Below, piece after piece: positions 37,077 to 45,553 of a DNA stretch of 64,000 bases. The stretch is taken from contig NZ_JDFF01000011.1 of NCBI RefSeq assembly GCF_000565015.1, positions 124,001-188,000 of the forward strand. Reading direction: 5' to 3'. How positions within the stretch are numbered: position 1 is the stretch's first letter; each line of letters begins with the position of its first letter. The position numbers and the translations under genes were made by a program. The notes below the pieces were generated by a model, which worked only from the letters and a program-made list of their open reading frames with translations, was not told the DNA's origin and searched no databases. The stretch is from Porphyromonas catoniae ATCC 51270. Its GTDB lineage: Bacteria > Bacteroidota > Bacteroidia > Bacteroidales > Porphyromonadaceae.

Positions 37077-38465
37077 ATGATGAAGAATCTTGCATTTGTG
37101 CTTATGGCACTCGTATGTTTCGGGAGCTGTCGTAAGGACGATCCTACTCCCACGCCTAAGCCCAAGCCAGGTAAAGAAGAGCCCAAGAAGCCTGAAGAGA
37201 ATAAGCCCGAGGTCACTCTTGCTGACATTGAGGCCTACTATGCTTTCGATAAGACCTCCGATCTCGCCGTAGCACAGACTCAGATTGCCGCTACGACTTC
37301 AGAGAAGGAAGTAAACAACAAGAAGCTACAGATCAAGGAAGCCGAGATGACTAATCCCAAGGCTACAGAGGGGACATTTACCCTCGTCGTCAAGAGTGGT
37401 ACAGTCAATGGTAAAGACTTCTCCAAGAGCTTCAATCTCTCAGGCTTCAAGAAAGTCTCTCGCCCCGATGACCAAGTGATCGCTAAACGGATGCAGGCGG
37501 AGTGGAGCGTTGCCCCCGAGGTCTATCTCCAGGGCATAGACCTAGAGTCTCTCTACCTCGATGGCAAGAAAGAGAAGTTCACCACCGAGACACTCTCCCC
37601 CTACGTCCGCTTCTACTCCTCGAGTGTCTCTGGAGAGCAGTATGTCCTGACAACAGAGGAAGTCAAGGGTATTCAGATTAAGGAAGTCAAGTATACCACC
37701 AACGAGACCTCAGGAGCAGGTGAACTAACATTTAAGACTGTTTATAAGGGAGTCACCAGCACCTCAGCTCTAACTCTTTCACTGAACCGTAACGCATATT
37801 ACGCACAGAGGGTTACACTCGACCCTGACTTTGCTAAGTCGCTTTATATGCGTGGCGTTTACCAGTACCTCAGTATCTATGTTGGGAGCATCTTGAAGTA
37901 CGACACAGATAAATATGCAGCCACGCTCAAGGAGGACAGCAAGCTCGCGAACAACAGTTCCAACAGCCTCTCCTTCTCGATAGAGCTACACCGCAAGGGT
38001 GTACACTCCGACAAGGTTATCGCTGTTCTACCTTTTGAAGTCGCGAGCTTTAAGCCACTGGAGACACTGAAGCAAGACATCTTCATGAGTCAGGACAGTG
38101 AGTTCATCGAAGTAATGAGTAAAAAACTGAAGACTTGGCAAAGGGGGACTGATCTTGTTCAGCATCTTAACACGGGGTTAGACAATTGGATGACAAAGTC
38201 TAAATGGGTCTTCAAGTACCCAGGGAACCCACAAAACCTCACATGGAGCAAGGTACGAGTTAACGGCAGTGAGCAAAATCTCTTATCGGGAAGCAGCTCA
38301 AGGAATGAAGGACGAGATGTATATTTGCTCTCTCCAAAGTTCCAAGTCGTATCGGCTGAGCTCAATGGCACGACCCTCAAGGGGACAGTGGAGCTTATCT
38401 CAGCCAATGATGTAAGCCTCTCGGGAGTAACCTTCCCCTTTACGGTGCTGAGCCTGAAGCTCTAA
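37077..38465 (+). CDS. Surface-type lipoprotein, possibly with lipoprotein-17-like domains
   Basis: 462 residues from the ATG at 37077; a second ATG follows directly, and a TTG at 37068 is also possible. The signal peptide ends in VCFGSC, giving a lipidated Cys. A Lys/Pro/Glu linker follows (PTPTPKPKPGKEEPKK), then a beta-rich body. A segment near residue 95 (GTFTLVVKSGTVNGKDFS, then KSFNLSGFKK) resembles the domain of 'lipoprotein-17-related' variable surface proteins, but this is recall and unverified. A likely role is a surface-exposed lipoprotein of unknown function. It is followed by another lipoprotein gene. Confidence 0.68.
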   Translation: MMKNLAFVLMALVCFGSCRKDDPTPTPKPKPGKEEPKKPEENKPEVTLADIEAYYAFDKTSDLAVAQTQIAATTSEKEVNNKKLQIKEAEMTNPKATEGTFTLVVKSGTVNGKDFSKSFNLSGFKKVSRPDDQVIAKRMQAEWSVAPEVYLQGIDLESLYLDGKKEKFTTETLSPYVRFYSSSVSGEQYVLTTEEVKGIQIKEVKYTTNETSGAGELTFKTVYKGVTSTSALTLSLNRNAYYAQRVTLDPDFAKSLYMRGVYQYLSIYVGSILKYDTDKYAATLKEDSKLANNSSNSLSFSIELHRKGVHSDKVIAVLPFEVASFKPLETLKQDIFMSQDSEFIEVMSKKLKTWQRGTDLVQHLNTGLDNWMTKSKWVFKYPGNPQNLTWSKVRVNGSEQNLLSGSSSRNEGRDVYLLSPKFQVVSAELNGTTLKGTVELISANDVSLSGVTFPFTVLSLKL

Positions 38466-38484
38466 CCTCTCGCCTTCTCAAAAT

Positions 38485-38550
38485 GAAAGCCGTCCTAAGA
38501 CCCCAGCTACATATACCTCGACCTAGCTGTGATATTAGGGCGGCTTCTTC
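38485..38550 (+). terminator. Two-part hairpin between lipoprotein genes
   Basis: GAAAGCCGTCCTAA near 38485 pairs with TTAGGGCGGCTTC ending at 38547, with an inner stem CAGCTA/TAGCTG. A short T-containing tail follows. It probably ends the upstream transcript. Confidence 0.5.
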
Positions 38551-38641
38551 GTGCGTTCTATAGTAAAGGAAAGACATCGGATAGTCACACGTTTACCTGT
38601 CCCTTCGCCTCAAATTTTCGTACACAATATAAGTTGAAACT

Positions 38642-39403
38642 ATGAAGAAGAACATCCTATTCCTCGGGCTAATGGCACTCAGTGCTACAGCCTTCCTACC
38701 CTCATGCCTCGGTAAGGGCGATACCCCTACCCCTCGTAAGCTGACGCTTGAGGAGCGACGTATCCAGCATATCAATATCGTCGCAGCCAACTTCATGAGA
38801 CAGTCAGATAGCAAGACTCGTCACTACTGGATCTATACCAAGGATGGCGATAAGAAGAAACCTCTGAGTGTAGAGCTATCTCTAGACCCGAAGCAGTCCT
38901 TTACCATCCTCGAGGTCAAGTCAGCAACAGACATACCTACCGCCGATCAGTCCAAGGGGATTCTGGAAACAAGTAAGCTCCTGGATGACTCAAAACTGAT
39001 TATCCATAGAGGGAGCAAGGGCACAGTAGAGCGTGACAAAAACCTCTATTGGGCAATAACGACACCCAAGGCAAAGTTTAAGAAAGAGATCGAGAAAAGA
39101 GTCATTGAGACCTACACCACGAATCAAGGGGAAGGCCGCTGGCTGACTTCTGCTGTCATCGTTCAACTCAAGACGGCAGATGACCTGAAGGTGCTGAAAT
39201 GGTACAGCGACAAACTTGCCCTAGACATCGTGGCACAGAGCCCAACAAACCCTTTGGTCTACGTGGTATCGACACAGTATAGCAAGGCTCACCCACTCCT
39301 GGTGGCTGAGATTCTCTTCTTTGATGACCTTGCTTTTGCCAATGCCTTCCCCTTCTTCTATTCCTCAGGGTGGTCCATCTATGCTCCTAAGGATATGCCT
39401 TAG
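38642..39403 (+). CDS. Lipoprotein of unknown function
   Basis: 253 residues with the signal peptide MKKNILFLGLMALSATAFLP and lipobox Cys22 (PSCLGKG). A Pro/Thr spacer follows. No domain is recognised with confidence. The C-terminal 90 residues (ADDLKVLKWYSDKLALDI, then FFDDLAFANAFPFF) look like the beta-alpha-beta propeptide fold that precedes some subtilase domains, but there is no protease here. It could act as a free inhibitor or chaperone module, or the likeness may be chance. It has its own terminator at 39424. Confidence 0.62.
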   Translation: MKKNILFLGLMALSATAFLPSCLGKGDTPTPRKLTLEERRIQHINIVAANFMRQSDSKTRHYWIYTKDGDKKKPLSVELSLDPKQSFTILEVKSATDIPTADQSKGILETSKLLDDSKLIIHRGSKGTVERDKNLYWAITTPKAKFKKEIEKRVIETYTTNQGEGRWLTSAVIVQLKTADDLKVLKWYSDKLALDIVAQSPTNPLVYVVSTQYSKAHPLLVAEILFFDDLAFANAFPFFYSSGWSIYAPKDMP

Positions 39404-39423
39404 CTGAAACCAACTCCAACCAT

Positions 39424-39461
39424 GATCCCCTGCCTCCCCAAGGGAAGCAGGGGATCTTTTT
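39424..39461 (+). terminator. Intrinsic terminator
   Basis: GATCCCCTGC pairs with GCAGGGGATC around a mostly paired C/G core, directly followed by TTTTTAT. It closes the lipoprotein transcript. Confidence 0.85.
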
Positions 39462-39519
39462 ATCTATTCCAGACATATCCTTACCTCATGTTTCGGGCAG
39501 TGAGCTGGGAGATTATACT

Positions 39520-39527
39520 TATTTTTG
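39520..39527 (+). promoter_or_regulatory. Predicted -7 box for the polyprenyl synthase gene
   Basis: TATTTTTG, 28 bp upstream of the ATG at 39556. Confidence 0.5.
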
Positions 39528-39555
39528 CTACTCCAATAGTTCGTCTTGGTATTTG

Positions 39556-40536
39556 ATGCAACAAATAGATATTATTAAGGCTCCCGTAGCACAGTATGTG
39601 GAGGACTTCCATAGTCAGTTTGACGAGATCCTCTCGACAAAGTCCGAGTGGCTCGCCGAGGCTATCCAGCGACTCAATGCCTCTACGGGGAAGAAGGTGC
39701 GCCCCATCCTCGTGGCTCTCATAGCTGGGATGCTACGGGGAGGAGACCCGCCCAAAGAAAGCATAGATGCAGCTGTCCTGCTGGAGCTAATCCACACAGC
39801 CACACTCATACATGACGATGTAATTGATGAGGCTTCCACCCGACGAGGTCAACCCACACTCAATGTCCTCTTCGATAACCGTGTGGCGATACTCATGGGG
39901 GACTTCATCCTCTCCTCGGCTCTGATTGGTGCAATAGCCTTAGGCAATCTCGAGGTTATCCAAATCGTCTCTAGCATCGGACGCGAACTAACAGAGGGCG
40001 AGATACGTCAGTTTGAGTCCGCAGAGCGTCTGCACCTAAGCGAAGAGAACTACTACGATATCATCCGCCAGAAGACCGCTGTGCTCTTCGCTAGTTGCGC
40101 TCGTATCGCTGCCATTATGACTGGGGCGGGGAATAAGGACAAGGAGCGACTGAATAAAGTAGGAGAGCTCCTCGGGATGGCCTTCCAGATACGTGATGAC
40201 ATCTTCGATTACTATCGCTCGGATGTAGGCAAGCCTACAGGAAATGACCTTCGGGAGGGGAAGGTAACACTACCTCTCCTCTACGCCCTGAGTACAGTAC
40301 AGGGAGAGGCGGAGGAGACCGAACTTCTACAACTACTCTCTGAGCGTCCCATCACCGAGACAGCAGTTGCCCGCCTAACGGATTTCGCTCTTAGTCATGG
40401 AGGGATTACCTACGCCGAAGAGCGACTTTTAGACTACATTCGTGAGGCAAAGCAACTGCTCAACCTCTACCCCGATAGCCCGTATCGAACCTCTTTACTT
40501 GCTCTAGCAGACTACATCGGAGAGCGAAATATTTAA
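39556..40536 (+). CDS. Trans-type polyprenyl diphosphate synthase
   Basis: 326 residues from the ATG at 39556; a TTG codon just before it is ignored. It condenses isopentenyl diphosphate with an allylic diphosphate. The first Asp-rich motif, HDDVIDEASTRRG, is near residue 88 and the second, RDDIFDYY, is near 213. The residues before the first motif are small, which would favour a long product such as the quinone side chain (about octaprenyl). The product length is inference. It can draw on isoprenoid units made by Dxr elsewhere in the window. The next gene starts 25 bp downstream. Confidence 0.9.
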   Translation: MQQIDIIKAPVAQYVEDFHSQFDEILSTKSEWLAEAIQRLNASTGKKVRPILVALIAGMLRGGDPPKESIDAAVLLELIHTATLIHDDVIDEASTRRGQPTLNVLFDNRVAILMGDFILSSALIGAIALGNLEVIQIVSSIGRELTEGEIRQFESAERLHLSEENYYDIIRQKTAVLFASCARIAAIMTGAGNKDKERLNKVGELLGMAFQIRDDIFDYYRSDVGKPTGNDLREGKVTLPLLYALSTVQGEAEETELLQLLSERPITETAVARLTDFALSHGGITYAEERLLDYIREAKQLLNLYPDSPYRTSLLALADYIGERNI

Positions 40537-40561
40537 CCCATAGCCAAACAGCCTATCCCTT

Positions 40562-41143
40562 ATGAAACCGCAAGCAACAGATCGTACTATCTCCTACGCC
40601 CTCTATGCTGCCCTTTGGCTCATCCTCGTCATTCTACAGACCCTCCTCACTCCCCTACTGAGCCCCGAGGAAGTGAGTGTCTTTACCCAGCCTTCGCTTT
40701 ACTATTCTACGTGGTTCACTGACCTCTACCTGGTACTCATCTTCTACCTCAATTACTATATCTTCGCCCCTCAGTTGATGCGACGGAGGCTCTTTCGTTC
40801 TTACCTCTGGCTACTCGTCATCACAGCTCTTCTTGGGCTTATGATCCCTATACTCTGCTATAGCGTTTGGGGGCTTACGATGCCAGGCTTTGCTCCGAAT
40901 GCAGTCCCCATCTCTTCATTGGGCGTCATCGGGGCTGTTGCTGTCATTATGATTGGGCTTGCCGTAAGAGGATTGCTGGAATGGGATGCTCTCGGCGTAG
41001 AGAATGGAGAGCTCAAAGCGGAAATCCTTCGCCTCAAGACTCAGCTGGAAGAGGAACACAAAGCCAGCCCTACCCCCTCTATCACGGATGACACCGCTCC
41101 TCTGACACCTACGGCTCATCATCCCTATGAAGAAGGTCTATAA
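40562..41143 (+). CDS. Four-TM membrane protein with C-terminal coiled coil (kinase-less sensor-like)
   Basis: 193 residues. Four membrane helices lie between about 10 and 140, then a predicted coiled coil (GELKAEILRLKTQLEEEHK) and a Pro/Thr-rich end. This matches the membrane and linker part of LytS/YehU-type histidine kinases of Bacteroidetes, but the kinase and ATPase domains are absent and the frame ends cleanly. The gene overlaps the next one by 17 bp, so translation is coupled. Its role is unknown; it may be a decayed sensor or a scaffold for its neighbour. Confidence 0.6.
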   Translation: MKPQATDRTISYALYAALWLILVILQTLLTPLLSPEEVSVFTQPSLYYSTWFTDLYLVLIFYLNYYIFAPQLMRRRLFRSYLWLLVITALLGLMIPILCYSVWGLTMPGFAPNAVPISSLGVIGAVAVIMIGLAVRGLLEWDALGVENGELKAEILRLKTQLEEEHKASPTPSITDDTAPLTPTAHHPYEEGL

Positions 41144-42629
41144 AGCACCTAGACTACAGGGGATCCCGGCAAGAAAAAAAAAGTCACATCGAGGGCGATA
41201 TATCACTCTTGCCTCGCTACTACTCATCGTCTCTGGCCTCACAGCCTTGACGCTGGTACGTTGGAATGCTTGGTTTGGGAATAAGCCCGAAGCTCCCTAT
41301 ACTACTCCAGAAGAAATCACTCGTATAACGATGGTTCCTGGTGAAGACTTCTCTCACCAGCGTGTCTTCTCATGGCGTAGTGGCGAGCAGATTGCCTCCT
41401 CCTCTCTTTCCCTTAGGAAGCTCTCCGACAAGGGGGACACGCTACCGGAGAAGCTCTATCCTGCTCTCGGTAGCCTCATAGAGAGTCGCTCGGGGAAGGG
41501 CTGTTATTACCACGTATCACTCGATAGTCTAGAGGAGGGCGCAACCTACCTCTACCAGCTAAAAAGCGGTAGGAGCACCTCTCCCATCTATTCCTTCTCG
41601 ATGCCATCAGGGCTACAGGATAGCCTTCGCTTCATCTATATGGGGGATGTACAAGATCCAGAAGGAAGAATGAGCAAGCAATTCTTCCAAGAGCTGAGCC
41701 AAACCTATCGAGACTCTATCCAATTCTTTGCCTTCGCTGGAGACCAAATTGAGGGGCCAACAGACGCCTATTGGCAGACGTGGTATAACAGCCTCTCGGG
41801 GCTAAGCACCTATATACCTATCCTCGCTGCACCAGGTAACCACGAGTACCTCAAGCGAGGCTTCGCACGAGAGCTCGACGCACGCTGGATCCCACAGTTC
41901 AACTATCCTGCCAATGGCCCCAAGGACTATCTACAGCGCAGCTATTATGTAGACTTTCCTCTTGTCCGCTTCATCATCCTTGACACGACAGACATCATGT
42001 GGCTGGGCTCGATCAATCAGCACAAGGCTTGGCTCAAGCAAGTACTCTCTGAATCGAAACAGCCGTGGCAAGTGGTACTCTTCCACCATGCTGTAGACTG
42101 TGTACGTGAGGGAAGGAAGAACATCATCATGCACTACGTCTTCAAGGACGAACTTATCTCCTATGGTGCAGACCTTGTACTCCAGGGTCACGACCATGGG
42201 TATGCACGCGCCACTACGCGAAGCAAAGATCACGACACCATAGCCCCAACCTTCATTATCAGCTCTGCCTCACCGAAGGTCTACCGCAATGGCTTCTCCT
42301 CCGTACACGATCGCCTTGGCTCGGGGCTCCAGCTCTACCAAGACATCACCGTGACGCAAAACCAAATTCACTACAAATCCTATCGTTTCCCAGAGGAACC
42401 TACTCCTCGAGACAGCGTCCCCAACCGCTCTCAGTATCTCTATGACGAACTGGTACTCTATAAGGGAAAAGATGGGATCATCAGAGTAGAGGATAAGGCA
42501 CGATCATTGCCTGAGCTTTTTCTATTCAACAGCTTTGGCACCGATAGCAAGGCTCATAAAAAAGCGGCGCAATATGCCAAAGAGATTCAAGAGCGAGCTG
42601 CGGCAAGGAAAAGCTCCACTGGACGCTAA
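41127..42629 (+). CDS. Membrane-anchored metallophosphatase (purple-acid-phosphatase-like)
   Basis: 500 residues. A membrane anchor (YITLASLLLIVSGLTALTLV, about residues 27-46) is followed by a fibronectin-like N-terminal domain and a calcineurin-type phosphoesterase domain. All metal motifs are intact: MGDVQD, FAGDQIEG, APGNHEY, LFHHAVD and QGHDHGYA. It should be a periplasmic phosphomonoesterase that scavenges phosphate or cleaves phospho-substrates. The substrate is unknown. The N-terminal tail is rich in Lys/Arg, fitting an inside-positive anchor. The gene ends 69 bp before a strong terminator. Confidence 0.88.
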   Translation: MKKVYKAPRLQGIPARKKKSHRGRYITLASLLLIVSGLTALTLVRWNAWFGNKPEAPYTTPEEITRITMVPGEDFSHQRVFSWRSGEQIASSSLSLRKLSDKGDTLPEKLYPALGSLIESRSGKGCYYHVSLDSLEEGATYLYQLKSGRSTSPIYSFSMPSGLQDSLRFIYMGDVQDPEGRMSKQFFQELSQTYRDSIQFFAFAGDQIEGPTDAYWQTWYNSLSGLSTYIPILAAPGNHEYLKRGFARELDARWIPQFNYPANGPKDYLQRSYYVDFPLVRFIILDTTDIMWLGSINQHKAWLKQVLSESKQPWQVVLFHHAVDCVREGRKNIIMHYVFKDELISYGADLVLQGHDHGYARATTRSKDHDTIAPTFIISSASPKVYRNGFSSVHDRLGSGLQLYQDITVTQNQIHYKSYRFPEEPTPRDSVPNRSQYLYDELVLYKGKDGIIRVEDKARSLPELFLFNSFGTDSKAHKKAAQYAKEIQERAAARKSSTGR

Positions 42630-42697
42630 GATTGCCCTCTTTCTCCTCATACATATCCCTAGGAACTGAAGGAGAGGTACCCCATAGAGCATAAATA

Positions 42698-42738
42698 AGC
42701 CCTCCGAAGAAGCTGTATTCTTCGGAGGGCTCATTTTA
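42698..42738 (+). terminator. Intrinsic terminator
   Basis: AGCCCTCCGAAGAA (42698-42711) pairs perfectly with TTCTTCGGAGGGCT (42718-42731), then CATTTTAT. Confidence 0.85.
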
Positions 42739-42847
42739 TCAGCTTTAACCCACACAAACACCCCCATCAACTCATTCCCACTTCTCCAAGGATAAGGCGA
42801 CCTTCTTCCTAAGTCAAAACATACTCTATCCTTAAAGCCCTCTTATT

Positions 42848-43002
42848 GCATTCATAGAGGGTAGTTCTCCTTCCCCCATGGGATAGCTCTGGAGCGACTA
42901 AGGCTACGCCAGAAAAACTCTAGAGAAGATGCTCCTCATCTCTAGAGAATAGTCGTGGATACTCTAGAGATTATACTTGCTTTCTCTAAAGTCCCCATCC
43001 TC
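42848..43002. repeat. Array G: four CTCTAGAG units at 22-bp pitch
   Basis: Units with CTCTAGAG begin at 42918, 42940, 42962 and (as CTCTAAAG) 42984, exactly 22 bp apart. The core is the same as in array F. The left flank GCATTCATAGAGGGTAG (42848-42864) matches the inverted right flank of array B (GCATTTTTAGAGGGAGG) at 13 of 17 bases, linking G to the 23-bp arrays. The 649-bp gap before the receptor gene otherwise holds a terminator, two inverted repeats with a promoter box, and a leader of about 140 nt. Confidence 0.72.
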
Positions 43003-43081
43003 TGACTAAGTACGCACTATACAGAGCGAAGGCATAACGCATTCAAAATCACATCAGAAAACAACAGGAAAGCACAATGTA

Positions 43082-43127
43082 AAATACCCATTTTTAGGTA
43101 TTTCATAAAGGCATAGGATGCTATACC
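43082..43127 (+). promoter_or_regulatory. Two candidate operators at the receptor promoter
   Basis: Inverted repeat 1: AAATACC (43082-43088) and GGTATTT (43097-43103), 8 bp apart. Inverted repeat 2: GGCATAG–GATG–CTATACC (43110-43127), which overlaps the -7 box. Both fit repressor binding that would block polymerase. The regulator is unknown. Confidence 0.5.
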
Positions 43128-43131
43128 TTTG
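43124..43131 (+). promoter_or_regulatory. Predicted -7 box for the FecA-like/SusCD locus
   Basis: TACCTTTG matches TAnnTTTG. It predicts a leader of about 140 nt, which includes a possible hairpin CCCC/GGGG at 43191-43222. No known riboswitch motif was recognised. Confidence 0.55.
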
Positions 43132-43278
43132 CGGGCAAAATAGCTTAGGCTGGTTGTGCATTGTCTGCTCTTCGCATACACACATGAAACATATTGCCCC
43201 CTCCTTGAGGTAAGGTAGGGGTGGGATATGGTCTATACAGCCTACAAAAGCAAAGGAGACAATACTTATCAATAGAAT

Positions 43279-45537
43279 ATGTACCATACTGCTGGGCGAC
43301 TAGCACTTGCCCTCAGCATCAGTCTGCTTGGCCTCGAAGCCATGGCACAGACGAGCGCAACAGACAGCATCAGTGAAAGTCGAGACTCCGTTCGACACAT
43401 TAGTGAAGTCGTGGTCTACGCACGACAGATGCTGGGGAGCAAGTTTGAAGCACGTAACCGAACGGGTTCTGCTTATTACCTTTCGCCGAAGGAACTGGCA
43501 AAGTTTGGCTACACAGACATAAGCCGTATGCTACGTGCTGTGCCAGGTGTGAACATCTATGAAGAGGATGGTTATGGCCTGCGCCCTAACATCAGCCTAC
43601 GAGGAACGAAGGCAGAGCGTAGTGAACGTATCTCGCTGATGGAGGATGGGATCCTAGCAGCCCCCGCTCCCTATGCCGCTCCTGCCGCCTACTACTTCCC
43701 CAATGCAGCCCGTATGTACGCTATAGAGGTACTGAAGGGTAGTAGTCAGGTGCAGTATGGCCCCTTCACGACGGGAGGTGCGGTGAACATGGTCTCGACA
43801 CCTATCCCCAAGACCTTCCACGCAGGTCTGCGCAGTTCCTATGGGAGCTACGGCACCTTCAACAGCTATGTCCATGTGGGGAATGACCACAAGCATATCG
43901 GCTATCTTATCGAATACCTTCGCTACCAATCGAAGGGATTTAAGAAGGATGAACCCAATGAACGAACAGGCTTTTATCGCAATGATGTCGTGGGGAAACT
44001 TCGCCTACATAGCGACGAAGGTGCAGAGACCCGCCAGGCATTAGAACTAAAACTGGGCTTCGCCAACGAGCATTCCGATGAGAGCTATGTGGGGCTAAGC
44101 GAGCAGGACTTCGCCTCTCGTCCCTACTATCGCTACCGTGGAGCTCAGATGGATAACCTTCGCACACGTCACGTACAGACAGCCTTGACCCACCTCATCG
44201 ACTTCACGGGCGGGATGAAGGTGACGACGAGTGTATATTACAATTACTTTTGGCGCAACTGGTATAAGCTCAACGACGTACGTGTCGGAGACCAAAAGGG
44301 GGAAAAGCGTACCATAGAAGAAGTACTAGCTGACCCCGAGACCAACGCTCGCTATCTAGACGTCCTCACGGGTGCCACCGACCGACTAGGCGAGGCACTG
44401 ATGCTGAGGGCTAACCAGCGCTCCTACCATTCGCGTGGGATACAGACGAAGGTGGAGTACCGCCTACCCTTCCTCTCGAGCTACCTACAGCTGGAGGCAG
44501 GAGCCCGCTACCATGCTGACCTAGAGGACCGCTTCCAGCACGACGATAGCTACTCGATCGAGGGTGGGAAGATGAGCCTATTCCGAGCAGGGCTCCCCGG
44601 CTCACAGAGCAACCGTATCACGACAGCCCATGCCTTCGCTTCCTATCTCCTTGGGAAGTGGACACGGGCAGGATGGACCATCACCGCAGGGCTCCGTCTG
44701 GAGGATGTAGAGCTGTATAAGCGAGACTACACGACCCAAGACCCCAGACGTACTGGCCACCTACGCATCGAGGGAAGTAACCACGCTACCGCACTACTGC
44801 CTAGCCTAGGGATCAATTATAGGATCCTTCGCCCGCTCTCGATATTTGCAGGTGTTCATCAGGGCTTTGCTCCCCCAAGCGTGATGACCTACTACAAGCA
44901 GAAGCCCGAGAAAAGTATCAACCTAGAGGCTGGTCTACGTCTCACTACAGAGGATCTGAAGGTAGAGGCTATTGGCTACTACAACGACTACTCCAACATG
45001 CTCGGCAGTGACCTCGCAGCCGCAGGTGGACAAGGCACACTAGACCAGTTCACGGTAGGAGCAGCACGTGTCCAGGGGTTTGAGTTCTTAGCCTCTTGGC
45101 AACCCCTGCCTAAGAGCTGGGAGGTACGCCTACCAGTGCAGGTCAGCTATACCCTGACAGATACACAGATGAAGAACGAATTCTATTCCTCCGCTTGGGG
45201 GGAAGTCTTCGCAGGGGATGAACTACCCTATATCTTCCGACATGCAGTGAATGCCCAGCTGGGGCTAGAGTACAAGTGGCTAGAGGCTAACCTCAGTATC
45301 CGCTACAACTCAGACATGCGTACTACCCCAGGGCAGGGACGTATCGCCAAGGCACATCTTATCCCTAGCCATACCATCCTAGACGCATCACTCAAGGCGC
45401 GCATCAACCGCTACCTCACCCTAAGCCTCAACGCTGTGAACCTAGCGAACAAGGTATATCTCGTCTCCCGTCATCCCTCAGGCCTCAGACCTGGTCACCC
45501 CTTCGGCATCTATGGCGGAGTACGTATTAACCTCTAA
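43279..45537 (+). CDS. TonB-dependent receptor, FecA-like
   Basis: 752 residues: signal peptide to about residue 23, TonB-box-like ISEVVVYA near 42-49, a plug (DISRMLRAVPGVNIYEEDGY, PNISLRG, VQYGPFTTGGAVN) and a 22-strand-type barrel ending in GIYGGVRINL. It lacks the carboxypeptidase-like domain of SusC proteins and is closest in style to ferric-citrate or other siderophore receptors. It is the first gene of the long locus 43-57 kb and is followed after 16 bp by a SusC. Iron-complex import is the best guess; heme or peptide-metal complexes are alternatives. Confidence 0.87.
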   Translation: MYHTAGRLALALSISLLGLEAMAQTSATDSISESRDSVRHISEVVVYARQMLGSKFEARNRTGSAYYLSPKELAKFGYTDISRMLRAVPGVNIYEEDGYGLRPNISLRGTKAERSERISLMEDGILAAPAPYAAPAAYYFPNAARMYAIEVLKGSSQVQYGPFTTGGAVNMVSTPIPKTFHAGLRSSYGSYGTFNSYVHVGNDHKHIGYLIEYLRYQSKGFKKDEPNERTGFYRNDVVGKLRLHSDEGAETRQALELKLGFANEHSDESYVGLSEQDFASRPYYRYRGAQMDNLRTRHVQTALTHLIDFTGGMKVTTSVYYNYFWRNWYKLNDVRVGDQKGEKRTIEEVLADPETNARYLDVLTGATDRLGEALMLRANQRSYHSRGIQTKVEYRLPFLSSYLQLEAGARYHADLEDRFQHDDSYSIEGGKMSLFRAGLPGSQSNRITTAHAFASYLLGKWTRAGWTITAGLRLEDVELYKRDYTTQDPRRTGHLRIEGSNHATALLPSLGINYRILRPLSIFAGVHQGFAPPSVMTYYKQKPEKSINLEAGLRLTTEDLKVEAIGYYNDYSNMLGSDLAAAGGQGTLDQFTVGAARVQGFEFLASWQPLPKSWEVRLPVQVSYTLTDTQMKNEFYSSAWGEVFAGDELPYIFRHAVNAQLGLEYKWLEANLSIRYNSDMRTTPGQGRIAKAHLIPSHTILDASLKARINRYLTLSLNAVNLANKVYLVSRHPSGLRPGHPFGIYGGVRINL

Positions 45538-45553
45538 CGCCTCCTAGCAAGAC

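Noticed and set aside
43138-43278. Riboswitch (thiamine or cobalamin type) in the receptor leader
   Set aside because: The leader is long and can fold, but the conserved core motifs of these riboswitches were not found.
43054-43287. 77-codon minus-strand frame with a signal-peptide-like start, opposite the receptor leader
   Set aside because: It lies antisense to the promoter and leader of the receptor gene, and its hydrophobic start is followed by a Cys-rich sequence without family likeness.
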